Below, in pieces: positions 45,881-57,287 of a DNA stretch of 64,000 nt. The position numbers and the translations under genes are program-made. Every line of letters begins with the position of its first letter. Position 1 is the stretch's first letter. Where the stretch lies: positions 1,550,001-1,614,000 of the forward strand of contig JANTQA010000060.1 of assembly GCA_027625915.1 (NCBI GenBank), given 5' to 3'. The notes under the pieces are model-generated. The model did not search any database. It was given only the letters and a program-made list of their open reading frames with translations, and had not been told where the DNA came from. This DNA is from Anaeramoeba flamelloides (taxonomy: Eukaryota; Metamonada; Anaeramoebidae).

Positions 45881-47209
45881 TCAATAATTTTTCTTTTTCT
45901 TTGAGTTATTTCCAATTCGAACAATACTTTTAACAACGCCAACTGCGATTGTTTGTCTCATGTCTCTTACAGCAAATCTTCCAAGAGGAGGGTATTCAGT
46001 GTAACTTTCAACACAGAAAGGTTTCTGGGGAACAAAAACTACTAAACCTGATTCGCCATTTCGTAATCCATTTGGGTTTTCTTCCAAAACCTTTCCTGAT
46101 CGTTTGTCAATTTTTTGGACAATCTTATCAATTCTACAAGCCACATGCGCAGTATGGCAATCAATAATGGGTGTATAACCTACTTTGATCATTTTGGGGT
46201 GGTTCATGACGATGATTTGTGCAGTAAATTGAGAGACTCCGCATGGTGGGTCGTTTTGGGTGTCACCACAAACATTTCCTCTTCTGATTTCCTTCACTGA
46301 AACGTTTTGGACATTAAAGCCAATGTTTGATCCTGGGAGTGCCCTTTCAAAGGACTTGTGATGCATTTCAATTGATCTTACCTTTGAGGTGATTCCAGAT
46401 GGAGCAAAGGTGACACTTTGCCCGACTTTAAGGATTCCTGTTTCAATCCTTCCGACTGGGACCGTGCCAATACCACTAATTTTATAGACGTTTTCAATTG
46501 GGATTCTCAATGGAAGGTTTGTTGGTCTCTTTGGTGGTGTAAGTGAGTCTAATAGTTCAATGAGTGTGGGCCCTTTCCACCATTTCATGTTTGGCGATCT
46601 TTTAATCATGTTTTCGCCCTTCCATCCAGAGATGGGGATTACAGGGACTTTCTTGGCGTTGTACCCAAGCCTTTTCAAATACTTGAGCACTTCGGTTCTG
46701 ATTTCGTTGAATCTTGTTTCAGAATATTGTACAGACCTTTCGTCCATTTTGTTGACAAGGACAATCATTTGCTTGACACCAAGGGTTGATGCGAGAAGTG
46801 CGTGCTCTCGTGTTTGTCCCTTCTTGGAAATGCCTGTTTCGAATCCACCTTGGGTTCCGTCAATCACCAATAAGGCAACATCTGCTTGAGAGGTTCCAGT
46901 GATCATGTTTTTGATAAAGTCTTTATGCCCGGGTGCATCAATAACGGTGAAGTGGTATTTGCTGGTTTCAAATTCCCAAAGAGAAATGTCGATTGTCACT
47001 CCTTTTTCTCTTTCTGATTTTAGTCGATCAAGGAGAAATGCAAATTTGAAAGAATTCCTTCCATAGTTTTCAGCTGTTTGGGAAACGGTTTGAAGTGTCC
47101 TTTTGTCAATTCCGCCACAGAGGTAAATTAAATGCCCTGTTGTTGTAGATTTTCCAGAGTCTACGTGGCCAATGACAACAATGTTCATGTGTTCTTTAAC
47201 TTTTTTCAT
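45881..47209 (-). CDS. Translation elongation factor 1-alpha (EF-1A)
   Basis: 442 residues, close to the usual 445-460, single exon, ending in TGA. EF-1A-GTP carries aminoacyl-tRNA to the ribosomal A site in the cytosol. G1 is GHVDSGKST (14-22), the switch I end is GVTIDISLW (70-78), G3 is DAPGH (91-95), G4 is NKMD (153-156), and the SGW motif is at 194-196. The beta-barrel domains show [20 protein letters not shown] and [20 protein letters not shown]. Near the end is [15 protein letters not shown], then a Lys-rich tail KKKKNY. These exclude the HBS1 and eRF3 relatives. Substitutions at usually fixed places suggest a somewhat diverged copy, for example DAPGHKDF instead of DAPGHRDF and [12 protein letters not shown] instead of the common VAAxxGEFEAG. 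Higher GC and smoother codon use than neighbours fit a highly expressed gene. Confidence 0.95.
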   Translation of the reverse strand: MKKVKEHMNIVVIGHVDSGKSTTTGHLIYLCGGIDKRTLQTVSQTAENYGRNSFKFAFLLDRLKSEREKGVTIDISLWEFETSKYHFTVIDAPGHKDFIKNMITGTSQADVALLVIDGTQGGFETGISKKGQTREHALLASTLGVKQMIVLVNKMDERSVQYSETRFNEIRTEVLKYLKRLGYNAKKVPVIPISGWKGENMIKRSPNMKWWKGPTLIELLDSLTPPKRPTNLPLRIPIENVYKISGIGTVPVGRIETGILKVGQSVTFAPSGITSKVRSIEMHHKSFERALPGSNIGFNVQNVSVKEIRRGNVCGDTQNDPPCGVSQFTAQIIVMNHPKMIKVGYTPIIDCHTAHVACRIDKIVQKIDKRSGKVLEENPNGLRNGESGLVVFVPQKPFCVESYTEYPPLGRFAVRDMRQTIAVGVVKSIVRIGNNSKKKKNY

Positions 47210-48030
47210 GGTGATAAGTTTGGGTTTTTGAGATATACTAAGTTAAGGAGGTATTCTAATTAAGATTGAAATTGTGTTTTGTTTGAATTATTGTTATTTG
47301 GTTAATTCGTTAGGTTTTTGTTTTTTGAGATCGATTAAAATTAAAATTTGTAATGGTTCTCTTTTGAAAAAGAATAAGAGAGAAAAATAAAGGAAAGTGT
47401 TTTCAAACTCTTTAAAGTTTGTTTTTAGTTTGTTTAAAGCTTTTTTTTTATGATTAAATGTTGATTAAAAAAAAATGGACTTCTTAATTTGCTTCTCTGT
47501 TTAAAAATGATTTGATTGATCTTTATTTTCATTTCATTTGCTTTGTGATTGAGAAAAAGTTGAGTAGTCTTCTAACATAACCAACAAAACTTTTTTTTTG
47601 TTTCTAAACCCCATCAAGAAATGATTTTTTTGAAAATTACGTAAAAATGAAAAAATGATCAAATCCAAAATATTTTTTCTCCTTAATTTGGATGAGTAAT
47701 TTTAGAAAAATTTTAGAGAGTAGTGTAGTTGAAATTAATCTTCAATTTTTCTGTGGTATTCTTGGTCATTTAATTTTTAGGGAATGTACACATAAGAAGT
47801 TCAATTTATTAAACTTGAGAGAAATTGAAATAATTGGTAAAATGATTTTTTTTTTTTTTATTTAAATAAATCAATTTTGTTTGACTTATTTCCAATATAA
47901 TTTCAGGACTAATCATATTTCATAGTCAATTCAGGTTATTTATATGACTACCAACTTCTTTATTAGTATAAATGAATTTCAAGATAAGTAATTAGCATAA
48001 CCAATAAGAAGTCTAAGAATAATATACTAT
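47210..48030. other. Upstream region of EF-1alpha
   Basis: Read on the minus strand, the ATG is preceded by ATCTCAAAAACCCAAACTT, with TTAGAATACC and a CTCCTTAACTTAG stretch 40-60 bases upstream. No TATA box or initiator can be assigned with confidence. The rest is AT-rich. Confidence 0.3.
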
Positions 48031-48044
48031 TTGTTTTAAAATAA

Positions 48045-48235
48045 ATGTAACAAAATTTTCATTCAACTTTTCCAAAAAAAGATTTTAATAATCATGTTAC
48101 ATTGCAAAACTTTTATTTCTTTAATAAAGTTTAAATCATTAATCTCCCTTATAGAATTGGGACTTTTGATGTTTGGTATTAATTATTGAGAGATGTGTTT
48201 TTAGGAAAGCTGAATGAAAATTTTGATCTTTTTAT
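48045..48235 (+). mobile_element. MITE-like element, family L copy 1
   Basis: Left ACAAAATTTTCATTCAACTT and right AAGCTGAATGAAAATTTTGA are complementary ends about 185 bases apart. Copies lie at 48380-48570 and 55310-55500, with shared internal blocks (TTAGAATTGGGAACTTTGAT-like). No ORF. Confidence 0.6.
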
Positions 48236-48379
48236 TATGCAATTAACAGTATGTTGTTATTTAGTGTAATCGCATTAGTGTTTCCTCGTTTCATTGTCAC
48301 AAAAAAATGATTATTAAAGAATTACTATTTGTTGATCTTCGTCAATTAAAAATGATTTTTTTATTACTTTTTTTTATAA

Positions 48380-48570
48380 AATAAAAGATAAATAATTTTC
48401 ATTCCGCTTTCCAAAAAAAGATTTTGTAATTATATAACTTTTCAAATTTTTAATTCCGTCAAGAAGTTGTATACATTAATGAACCTTTTTAGAATAAGGT
48501 ACTTTGGTATTTTAATTTTATTGTTGGGTTGTGATTTTTGTGGAAATTTGAATGAAAATTTTGTGCCATA
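48380..48570 (+). mobile_element. MITE-like element, family L copy 2
   Basis: AATTTTCATTCCGCTTTCC at the left and GGAAATTTGAATGAAAATTT at the right. It lies about 150 bases after copy 1 in the same orientation. Confidence 0.55.
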
Positions 48571-48599
48571 TATTTTGTAATTTACAGTATTTAAAAACC

Positions 48600-48790
48600 G
48601 CCAATAATTTCAGAAATAAATCTACATTTTGAGATAAATTTAAATGTTGAATTATCAATATTCAGATTCGAAAAAGTTGCAAAATATCTTTTTTAAATTT
48701 GTGGGAAATATAGATTAATAGATCAAAAATCTTTGGATTTTTTTAAAAAATTAAATAATTAATACTACATTTTCAAGTGAAAACTGTGAA
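48600..48790 (+). repeat. Dispersed repeat family K, partial copy
   Basis: Shares ATTATCAATATTCAGATTCG and AAGTTGCAAAATA blocks with 43415-43460 and weaker ones with 56220-56350. Confidence 0.4.
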
Positions 48791-48869
48791 TTAATGTATA
48801 AAAAATATCTGTAAGAGTTTTTATAAATCCAGGAAATATTTACACACTGGGTATAGCTTGGAGAAAAAA

Positions 48870-49080
48870 GGGGGGGGGGAATTTTCACAATTTTTACAAT
48901 TTTTAACTTTGAAGATGATGCAAAAATTTGATTCTAATATTTTAGAATTTCCATTTCAACTTTCTTAACTCACAATAATTCCTCTGGCTGTTGTAGATTT
49001 TTTTTACATCTGGTTTCACAAGTTTGAAATGTTCTCAAATTTAAACTTGCACTTGAAAATCCTTAAAAGCCATTTTTTTG
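48870..49080 (+). repeat. Dispersed repeat family D copy 2
   Basis: TTTTAGAATTTCCATTTCAA, CTGGCTGTTGTAGATTTTTT and TTGCACTTGAAAATCC match 7070-7220 and the inverted copy at 54715-54905. It starts beside a G9 run at 48873. Confidence 0.6.
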
Positions 49081-50029
49081 GAATTTTTTTTTTTGTTATT
49101 TTCCATTTCCATTTCCTTTTCATTGAAAAAGTATGTGGAAAAAGGTAAAGATGATAAATAATAAATTTTTTTTTTTTATTATTAAAAGGTAAAATTAAGA
49201 GTTTGATACTAAAATGTAAGAATATTATTTTCCTTTGCAAATAATTTTAAAAGAAAAATCTTTCTAATGGGCTTTTAATTGAAATATGTTAATAAATAGG
49301 TCAATTTATTTGTCACCGCCTTTGTGAATATTAAATTTTTCGAATACTTTAATTAAATCTATTATTTTTTCAGTGAATTTATTGATCCAAAAAAAAAAAA
49401 TTAACAAAAGTTGGTGTTTGAAATAATCCCAAAAATACCTGAAAATCAAAAATAAACAAAATTTGTTTACAGCCACCTAAAAACACTTTTTGAAGAACTT
49501 GAAAACAATCACAAGTGTTCAGTAATAATTGTTTATGGTAAAATAACAATTTAACTTTTAGACAAAATCGGATTTTTTTTGTTGTATTTTCTGCCTGAAA
49601 CACTCTGAAGATTTTTTGGTGCTTTTTGAGAGAATTTGGATATGGTTGCGTTTCTGTTAGGGTAATTTTTTGTGTGTTGGGTTATGTATTGGCTGGTTAT
49701 ATTCTTATAGAGTTGGTTAAACCCAACAATTTTCTCTTCTGGGGTATAAAGTTAAATAAGATTTTTCCCTTCTCTATGTATCCACAATTAAATATTTCTC
49801 CATTATTTTTGATTTGCTGAGGGGGATCTAAATTATCTCTTCAAATTCTAAGTAATGATACATAATTAGAATTTGTCTTCACAAAGATCTTTTATATCAT
49901 TTTTTGATACAATTTAGCAATGATTAGAAATGTTAGTGGCATCTAAATAATTTTACAGACTAAGAGGCCTCAGTTTAGTGAGTGAATTACATGTATTGAA
50001 AGGGTTTGAATATATATTAGATGAAAAAA

Positions 50030-50450
50030 TTAATTTTTAATAATTTCAAAAATGAAATAATTTTTTCTCATTTTACTTTTTTTTTTCATTTTTTTTTTTT
50101 TTACTAGAACATAATTGATTTATAAATTTTTTTTTTTATTGCAAGATCCATAGTCACTGGTTAAAAAGTTGTTATTTTAATATTACTAAAACAGTAAAAA
50201 TAATCATAGAGAAATAATTTTGATGACTATTTGAATTTTCATGAGATCTTCTTTGGAAGATCAAAATGAGCATTTTTATATTTTAATATTGCCCAAGAAT
50301 ATTTGAGTTTTTCAATTTTTTTACAATATATTTGTTTTTAGAATTATTCCATAGAAGGATATCAAATAATCTTGAGTTCGAATTTTAATTAATTCTTATT
50401 TGTTCTTCACAGTTCAATTATAAAAAATAATTGATATCGGAAAAAATGTT
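50030..50450 (+). repeat. Dispersed repeat family F copy 2
   Basis: Diverged direct copy of 14200-14870; the left part (CATAGTCACTGG) and the right part (TTCTTATTTGTTCTTCAC then AAAATAATTGATATCGG) are the clearest. Confidence 0.5.
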
Positions 50451-50697
50451 GGGCTCTTTTATCAGAAACATATTCATGATACCAATTTCTTTCTTATAAA
50501 ATGGGTTGAATATTTTACCCCTCATTTTGTGGTCTTTATAACATAGTAAACTAAAATCCAAAATTTTTCACGAGGTTAAAATGGTTTAATAGAATCACAA
50601 TGATACAATTTAATTCAAACTGGAAATAATTAACATTTTTGTGTAAAATTTGAAGATCATTGTTTCATCTTTTTCGTTTATTGTTTTCATTTCATTT

Positions 50698-51100
50698 TTT
50701 GAATTACACAACTTGTTTATTTCGATCCATAATTTTTTTCAACAATTGATATTATGTTAAAGCTGAGTTGTCCAAAACAGAAAAACTCAAATAAAATTAG
50801 TTGTAGGTATCTAATCATTTATCAATCAATGTTCTGAATAGAACTTTAAACCAATTTAACAATGCATTTTTTTGTCTTTCCCATCTCCAAAATGTTTAAC
50901 TTACTCTTGGATTATTAATATTTATAATTATTTAGTTATTGTTTTGTGGGTATTGTAATTTTTAAAAAACCTTTAAAAAATCAATTAATGTATGGTTCTT
51001 ATTTGGTATTTCTTCTGGAGTTGATTAAATAAGATTTTTTTTTCAAAAAGTATATTTTGGTGTGTTAAAAATTTTGAATTAGTGTTTATTTTTACCCATA
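50698..51100 (-). repeat. Dispersed repeat family B, inverted partner of 1210-1650
   Basis: AACTCAAATAAAATTAGTTG, TATTGTTTTGTGGGTATTGT and TTTTGGTGTGTTAAAAATTT all occur as complements at 1210-1645 in matching order. Confidence 0.6.
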
Positions 51101-51889
51101 ACATATTTAATAATAAAAAACCAATTTTACTATGAAAATGAGTATATTGGCAATTTTATATCTTAATAATTCTTCAAAAAGTGTTTTTAAGTTGGTGACA
51201 ATATTTTCAGTTGTTGTTGATTTTCAGGTATTTTTGGGATTATTTGTGAGATCGAATTAAATTTAATGAAATCAAAATTTTACCAAATAAAAAATCTATG
51301 GGGCAAAAAAAATGTATAAATTAACTTGTGTGTTCTTATTTTAGTTTTTTCTCAAAAGAATGGGGGGCTATATTTTTAACTGAATTTCAACAGAAAAAAA
51401 AATAGATATAATAAAAACAGTTAATAGGTTTATTAAAGAAATTGATTAAAAACCAAATTTTCAGAGTAACTTTCCATTTGCAAAATTTCACTATTACTGG
51501 TTTCTGTCAAATTTAATATCTCCTGTTTTTGAGCCAATCACAATTTTTTGACACTTTAACATTTTGGAAATCTTTAAGAATGGAATATCACCAATAAAAT
51601 ATTTTAATTTTTTGTCCTTGTTGTAAAGAAGGAATGATATGTTTAGTTTTTATTATTTAGTGGCAACTTCTTTACAAATCTTTTTTTAGGTGTAAAATTT
51701 CCACAATTCAACCTTTTTTCAAAAAAAAATATTCCAAAAACTTGAAAGAGTTGATCAAACAATTTGTGTGTCATTTTCTCAAACTTTTCTTTAGTTTTTC
51801 CTCAAAAATGAGGTATAAATGCCTTAGGATGTATATATTTTTTTTTATACCCTTATTAAAAAAATGTATGTAGAAAAGTTTAATCTATC

Positions 51890-52600
51890 ATAACTCGGAA
51901 AATTTTTTTAAAAAAAAAATCTCTAAATTTTGTATTTGTGAAATACACTCATATAATAAACATTATTATACATCACAATTTTGAAAAGGTTTACAATTTT
52001 ATTGGAAATTAATAGGAATTGGATAAAAAATGAAGGTTTTTAGAAATATTTTTTTCATTTTTAATTGTAAAATTTTTGAATTTTTTATTTTACTTAATAG
52101 AGAAAGTATTCCTCTATATTTTTAATAGTCTTAGAAGAATTATGTTTTTCAATTTTAGAATAAAATAACATAGTTCTTTCAAAAGATATTCATAAATTAA
52201 ATTGAAAATCTGACTATTTTTCTAGTTTTTTGATATTTTTATCATTTTATTTTTAATCATGTTTGCGATTTTTATATATATTGCCCGATTTTTTTGTTCA
52301 TTATGTTTTAATATTTATTATTTTTTCTTTATTAATGTTCAATTTAAAGTTCATTGGTTGTGTCTTTTTTCAAGCAAGCAATCCCCAAAAAATAGGTGTT
52401 TTTTTCAAATGTCAATAATTTTGAAAAAGGGGTATTCAGATTTTCCTGAGTTTAATAGCTATATTTTTCCAATAACATAAAATTATCATAACTTTGAAAA
52501 AATAATTTCTAAAAGACATAGAACTGAAATCAAAGAGTGTAGTTTTGGCTAACTTTATTTTTCAGAATTTATTTTTTCCTTGCAGCGATGGTGATCAAAA
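51890..52600 (-). repeat. Dispersed repeat family E, inverted copy of 8265-9010
   Basis: Order and spacing match the reverse complement of 8265-9010. The 73-codon ORF at 52259-52480 corresponds to the antisense ORF at 8380-8598 (both contain a YSDF then E-FN motif), so a decayed peptide could lie behind it, but frames are not kept elsewhere. Confidence 0.6.
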
Positions 52601-52609
52601 TAAAAAGTG

Positions 52610-53870
52610 TATTTGTTTGTTATAAAAGACCTAAACATTAATCGGCCAATAAACTTGCAATAAACTATAATTAAACTTGGTTTTTGTTATCAAAAAGTTC
52701 TATTATTTAATATAAAATTCTAAAAATAAAAGATCAAATTATAAAATTTTTTTGATCAAAAAATCAACCATTAAATTTCAAAATTATTGAGAATATCTCG
52801 AACAAATTTCCTTCCTAATTTACAATTTACTCAAAATATCAAGACTTTTCCAATCAAAATTTATTTGAATTTAGGTAAACTAATGAGTAGTAAATTGGGT
52901 GTTGGTTTAGAACCAGAAGAAAGCAAAGTATGGGTTGTATTGTTAAATATGAATTATAGTCTTTAGTCAACACATTATTTTGATTATGCTATCTTTTCAA
53001 TTTTCAATTTCAAACATATCAACAAATTATAACACTTTTCATTGATAACTCTATTTGTAAAGAAAAATATGGAAAATGAAGCGAAATTTTTTTTTCATTT
53101 TTAATTCAAATCAAAGTAATAGAAAAATATCACAATACTTTTAGAAAATAAAATTTTCTTGATTCAAAAAAAAATTATAAAAAAAATTTTTATTTTTTCG
53201 TTCTCTAATAAGGATCAAATTATAGTCTTAAAAATACAAACTATTTCAATTTAAATCATCGAGATTTATTTTTGGTTCGGTCCTTTGGAGAAAGAGGGAA
53301 CTTTTATACATGATTTTATTTATCAAGGTTTTTTTTTCAGTTTTTTTTCAAAAGTCAAAAGAAAATTTTGTATAATTTATTATTTCAGTAAACAATAAAA
53401 ACTCCTTAACCTGTTTCTCTTTGTATTAAAAAATGGTAAAAAACGAATTAAATATTTTCAAATTAAATTTGTTTTCTTTCCTTTGAATTCTGAAAACACA
53501 ATTGAAAAGCTTAAACCTCCAAAAAAAAAATGACTTTCTTTTGTTTTTTTTCTGTTTCTCCAATATCGAGTTGAAAGGAATCTTTAAAATTTCAAATTAT
53601 TATTTACAAAGAAAAATCGATCTTGTCCTCAGAATAATTTAATTAAATTCAGAAGTATATATTGAAATTTGTTGAGATTTGACTTGTTTAAATAAATAAT
53701 AATGGAACAAATCAAAATAAATGAAAAATTCTCGATTTTTTCAGTTTTTTTAAAGTCTACTTTTTTAAAAATTATTTTTAAGCATTTCATTTTTTTATTA
53801 TTCCCTTTTTAGTTTGTTCTTCTTATCTTATTAACTTTAATTATTAATTTCCAATTTAATCCCAAACTCA
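52610..53870. other. Intergenic DNA; right-end fragment of a family G element
   Basis: 53060-53118 matches the right half of 41460-41625 (ATATGGAAAATGAAGCGAAA, then TTTAATTCAAAT). The rest shows nothing. Confidence 0.4.
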
Positions 53871-53879
53871 TCTTTTAAA

Positions 53880-54230
53880 ATGTACAAATCAAGATCCTCT
53901 CAAAAGAAAAAAAAAAAAAGCCAAGATCCTAAAAGGTTAAGAAACATACGAATTCCTGTTGAACTCGAGATCCCTCAATGCGAAGTTTGTGAAGAAAAAA
54001 AAGCAGACTTTTATTGCACCGAATGCAAAGTTCATTATTGCCAAAATTGTGAATCAGAAGTACACACCTCGTTCTGGAAGAAAAAGCATAAAGAATTCAT
54101 TTTCCAAGAACCTTACGTTCCACGAAAAAGTAATTTATTTTCAATATTTTTTCTCTTTTTTTATTTTTTATTTTTCTTTTTTATAGACGATTTTTTTTTC
54201 AATTCTTTTTTACAAAGAAGAACGAAATGA
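53880..54230 (+). CDS. Small B-box zinc-finger protein, possibly incomplete
   Basis: After a basic N-terminus with a Lys run comes IPQCEVCEEKKADFYCTEC and KVHYCQNCESEVHTSFWKKK with HK. This is a complete B-box (C-x2-C-x7-C-x2-C-x4-C-x2-C-x4-H-x8-H), about residues 34-74. B-boxes bind two zinc ions and mediate assembly in TRIM-like proteins. A 57-base intron, 54130-54186 (GTAATT...TTTATAG), divides by three, so both spliced (97 residues) and unspliced (116 residues) forms end at the same TGA. Both tails are Phe-rich and look unnatural. From 54273 to 54491 the same frame is open again and reads like protein (FFDLDLIDYSKYKILFDTQL), but no acceptor joins it in phase. So the gene may be longer than called, decayed, or affected by a sequencing error in a T run. 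Start ATG follows the leader CTCATCTTTTAAA. Confidence 0.6.
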   Translation: MYKSRSSQKKKKKSQDPKRLRNIRIPVELEIPQCEVCEEKKADFYCTECKVHYCQNCESEVHTSFWKKKHKEFIFQEPYVPRKSNLFSIFFLFFYFLFFFFIDDFFFNSFLQRRTK

Positions 54231-54272
54231 AATAAAAAAAAAATTTTAAATAACAAGTATAAAATTTAGTGA

Positions 54273-54491
54273 ACCAAACATAACCAAATCAAGAAAAACC
54301 CTTTAAGTCCAATTTCAAACCCACTTTTTAGTTTTTTTGATCTTGATCTGATTGACTATTCCAAATACAAAATTTTATTTGATACCCAACTTGTTACACC
54401 TTTTCCACAAACTGTAAACTCAAAAAGTTTTGTAAAGGTTTCCATAAAAAGTTTTCAGACAACTTTAAAAGAATTAATTTTGAAAAATTAA
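54273..54491 (+). pseudogene. Open, protein-like stretch after the B-box gene
   Basis: About 72 open codons in the frame of the B-box ORF, with varied composition: NPLSPISNPLFSFFDLDLID, then KILFDTQLVTPFPQTVNSKS, FVKVSIKSFQTTLKELILKN. Two stops (TAG, TGA) lie just upstream. TTTTTAG at 54331 is a possible acceptor in another phase. It may be a missed exon or a decayed gene end. No family recognised. Confidence 0.3.
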
Positions 54492-54714
54492 ATTCTAATC
54501 TTCCTTTTAAGGACTACGTTCCCACCCTTGAGGGGGTTGAGTAATTGTGTTATTTCACTTTCGCTTCTCAAAAAAAATTTTCACACGGACGATATTGGAT
54601 AAAAAAAAAAAAAAAACATTTTTTGTCATCTTTACCTTTTCACAAAGACTTTTTTTCTTTGTTTTTCAATGTAAATGAAAATTGAAAATAACAAAAAAAA
54701 TAATTTCAAAAAAT

Positions 54715-54905
54715 GGATTTTGGGGATTTTCAAGTGCACTTCAAATTTGAGAACATTTCAAACTTGTAAAAGCAAATATAAAAAAAATCTAGAACAGCCA
54801 GAGAAAATAGTGTGAGTTCTGAAAGTTGAAATGGAAATTCTAAAATACTAAAATCAAAATTTAGCATCATCTACCAAGGTAAAAATTGTGAAAATTGTTG
54901 AAATT
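54715..54905 (-). repeat. Dispersed repeat family D copy 3 (inverted)
   Basis: Reads TTTTCAAGTGCACTTCAAAT and GAACAGCCAGAG, then GAAATGGAAATTCTAAAATA, the complement of the other family D copies. Confidence 0.6.
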
Positions 54906-55309
54906 GTGAAAATTTCACATTTTTTCTAAAAGAAATTCTCCTTTGACAAATATTACTTGGATTGCATAATTTATTCAAGGGTGATTTTATACATTATTTC
55001 ACCTTTTTCACCTAAAAACATAGTCATTAATTTCAGCACTTTTTGAAAATGACTTGTATTGATTTTTTGTTTTAATGTTTTGGGTTATATTATTTCTTGT
55101 TATATTCGATCTAACACAGCTAAACTTTTCCCAGAAACCTTTCTTTTCAATTCTCAGTTCAATCAATCTTGAAACTAAAATTATTACAATTACATTTTTT
55201 CAAAAACTTTAATCCATAAAAATAAATACAAAAATTGAAAAAAAAAACAATTATTGTTTGTTATGTTGCAATGTACTCTGAAAAAACTATTTTTTTCGAA
55301 ATAAATTGG

Positions 55310-55500
55310 ACAAAATTTTCATTCTTACTTTCCAAAAAACGTTTTTTAAATCAGTAAACCTTTCAAATTCTTAATAATCCCTAAAGAAGCTTAAATTATC
55401 AATTTCCCTCTTTTAGAATTGGGAACTTTGATGATTTTTTTTAATTAATGGTGGTGATTTTTTTGGAAAGTCGAATCAAAATTTTGATCTTTTTATTTTG
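55310..55500 (+). mobile_element. MITE-like element, family L copy 3
   Basis: GACAAAATTTTCATTCTTAC and GGAAAGTCGAATCAAAATTT ends. Internal TTTTAGAATTGGGAACTTTG is shared with 48140-48170. Confidence 0.6.
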
Positions 55501-55602
55501 AAATTAACAGTAATCTTTGTTTTACACTTTTTCGTTTTTTTTTTTCTTCTTCTTAATGAAATATTCTCATACATAGATTTCGATCAGAGTCAAATATACT
55601 AA

Positions 55603-55803
55603 TAACCCTAATAAAAATGTAAGTGTGATTAAAGTATATCACGAGAGTTATAGTTATCACACCTAGATCAGACTGATTAGCACACCTGGTATACATTAAT
55701 AATAATAAAAAAGTGTGTAAAATATCTTATCCTAAAGATATCACACTGTAACAGCACATTTTTTATCCAAGTTGGCACACTTTTTTTGTGTAATAGGGTT
55801 GTA
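55603..55803. mobile_element. TIR element with repeated CACAC motifs, family M
   Basis: Ends TAACCCTAATAAAAATG... and ...TTGTGTAATAGGGTTGTA are complementary over the ACCCTA/TAGGGT part and the adjoining GTGTG block. The 200-base interior has at least six CACAC/GTGTG motifs on both strands (for example AGTGTGAT, ATCACACCT, GCACACCT, AGTGTGTA, ATCACACTG, GGCACAC). Such clustered subterminal motifs are transposase-binding arrays in hAT and CACTA elements; here the role is inferred. Confidence 0.55.
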
Positions 55804-56219
55804 TCTCAGGTCTATATCGTTGTGATTGTGAATTATTTTTATTATAGTTTACTCAGTGGTTCCTTTTTAATTTTTATTTCTCTTTCTCTTACTCTTACTT
55901 TATATAAAAATATTTCCCAAAAATTTTCTGGTTTATTGTTGAAATATCAAAATATCCCAAAAAAACAATTAAAAATAATCTAATTGTCAAATTATTTATC
56001 TTTCAGTAATGGGCCTTAACAAGTAGAAGTCTAAAACAAAAGTTTATACAAATTGAATGTAAATCATTTTAGTGCCCTATAATTCAAAAGTGAATAACTT
56101 TAATTTTTTTGTTCAATAGATCTAAAAATTGATCTTATCAATTAAAAGTGATCCCTTATATTAGTAAAAAACAAAAAGAATTTTAAAAAAAAAGAATTTT
56201 TAAAAAAAAAACAATGTTT

Positions 56220-56750
56220 CACGACAAATTTAAAGGTAGAGTTATAAATCATCAGACTATGAAGTTGAAAAATATCTTCCTTTTTTGTCTCAAAAATGAA
56301 GATTAGTTGCTAAAAAATTCTATTTTATAAAAAAATAAAAAGTGAGCTTGGGATTATCTTTTGACAAATTATTTTTCAAATATCATAAAATAAATTCAAA
56401 ATTCAACTCATCCCATAGAAAGGAAACTTTAGAAATCAATATTTCGGTTTTTATGTATCTAATTCTTGAGTAAATCTTGAAATTTTAAAATTGGAAAAAA
56501 TAAATACTTTTGGGAGATCTCAACTTTAATTTTGGAATACCTGAATAATATTATTTTGGTTTAAATTTATAGATTTTTAAAAAGTAATTTGTGAAAAAAA
56601 ATTGTACAAATTAGAATTTTGAAATTGTAATGCTCCTGTGTTAAAAAAACTCATAATTTATTATTTAGTAATATTTATAATAGATTTTTTAGAGTTTATT
56701 TTAACCATATAGCGTACTGATATCATAAAAACACAATTACAATATACTTT
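56220..56750 (+). repeat. Dispersed repeat family K copy, strongly diverged
   Basis: Weak but ordered matches to 43410-43740 and 61430-61930 (AGAAAGGAAAC, TTGAGTAAATCTTGAAA, and GCGTACTGATATCATA versus CAGCACTAATATCATA). Confidence 0.4.
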
Positions 56751-57040
56751 AATCATAGTCGAATCTATGATAAGTTTAATCTCAAAAATTGAAATTTTGA
56801 ACTATTTTTAAAAATCTTTTATTGATAAAAATTTGAAAATGAATTTTTCGTTTTTTTCCAAAAATAGCATGTTTAAATACTTGAAAAAAACATACACAAG
56901 TGTAAATATGGAATGTTGTAAAAAAAATAGTGTTTTTACAATTTTCGGGATTAATAAAGAGTTTTACGTATTTATCCAAATTTCAGCAATAGTAAACGAA
57001 ATGTCCATTTTGATTTTTGGAATTAAAGGGGTTTCTAATA

Positions 57041-57072
57041 TACAGTCAGATCCACTTTTAAGACACAAACTT
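57041..57072. mobile_element. Family C fragment (left end)
   Basis: TACAGTCAGATCCACTTTTA then AGACACAAACTTTG match the left terminus of the palindromic MITE. The rest is missing. Confidence 0.5.
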
Positions 57073-57287
57073 TGTGACTTCCAATTCAAAGTACGTCTAA
57101 AATAGACACTTCATTGGGAGTATTTGAAACTTTATTTGGTTTTAAAAAAAAAGAAAGAGAAAAAAATGTATTGAGTTTTTAAAGAAAAAAATTGAAGAAA
57201 TGTAAAAAAAGAGAGACAAAAAAATGAAGAAATTTTATTTTAATTTATTATTGAAGAGAGGTGATTCAACCAAATTACCTTCTGTTT

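Noticed and set aside
49379-49820. ORFs and a minus-strand stretch around 49626-49820
   Set aside because: About 41 open minus-strand codons look faintly protein-like, but there is no splice context or family.
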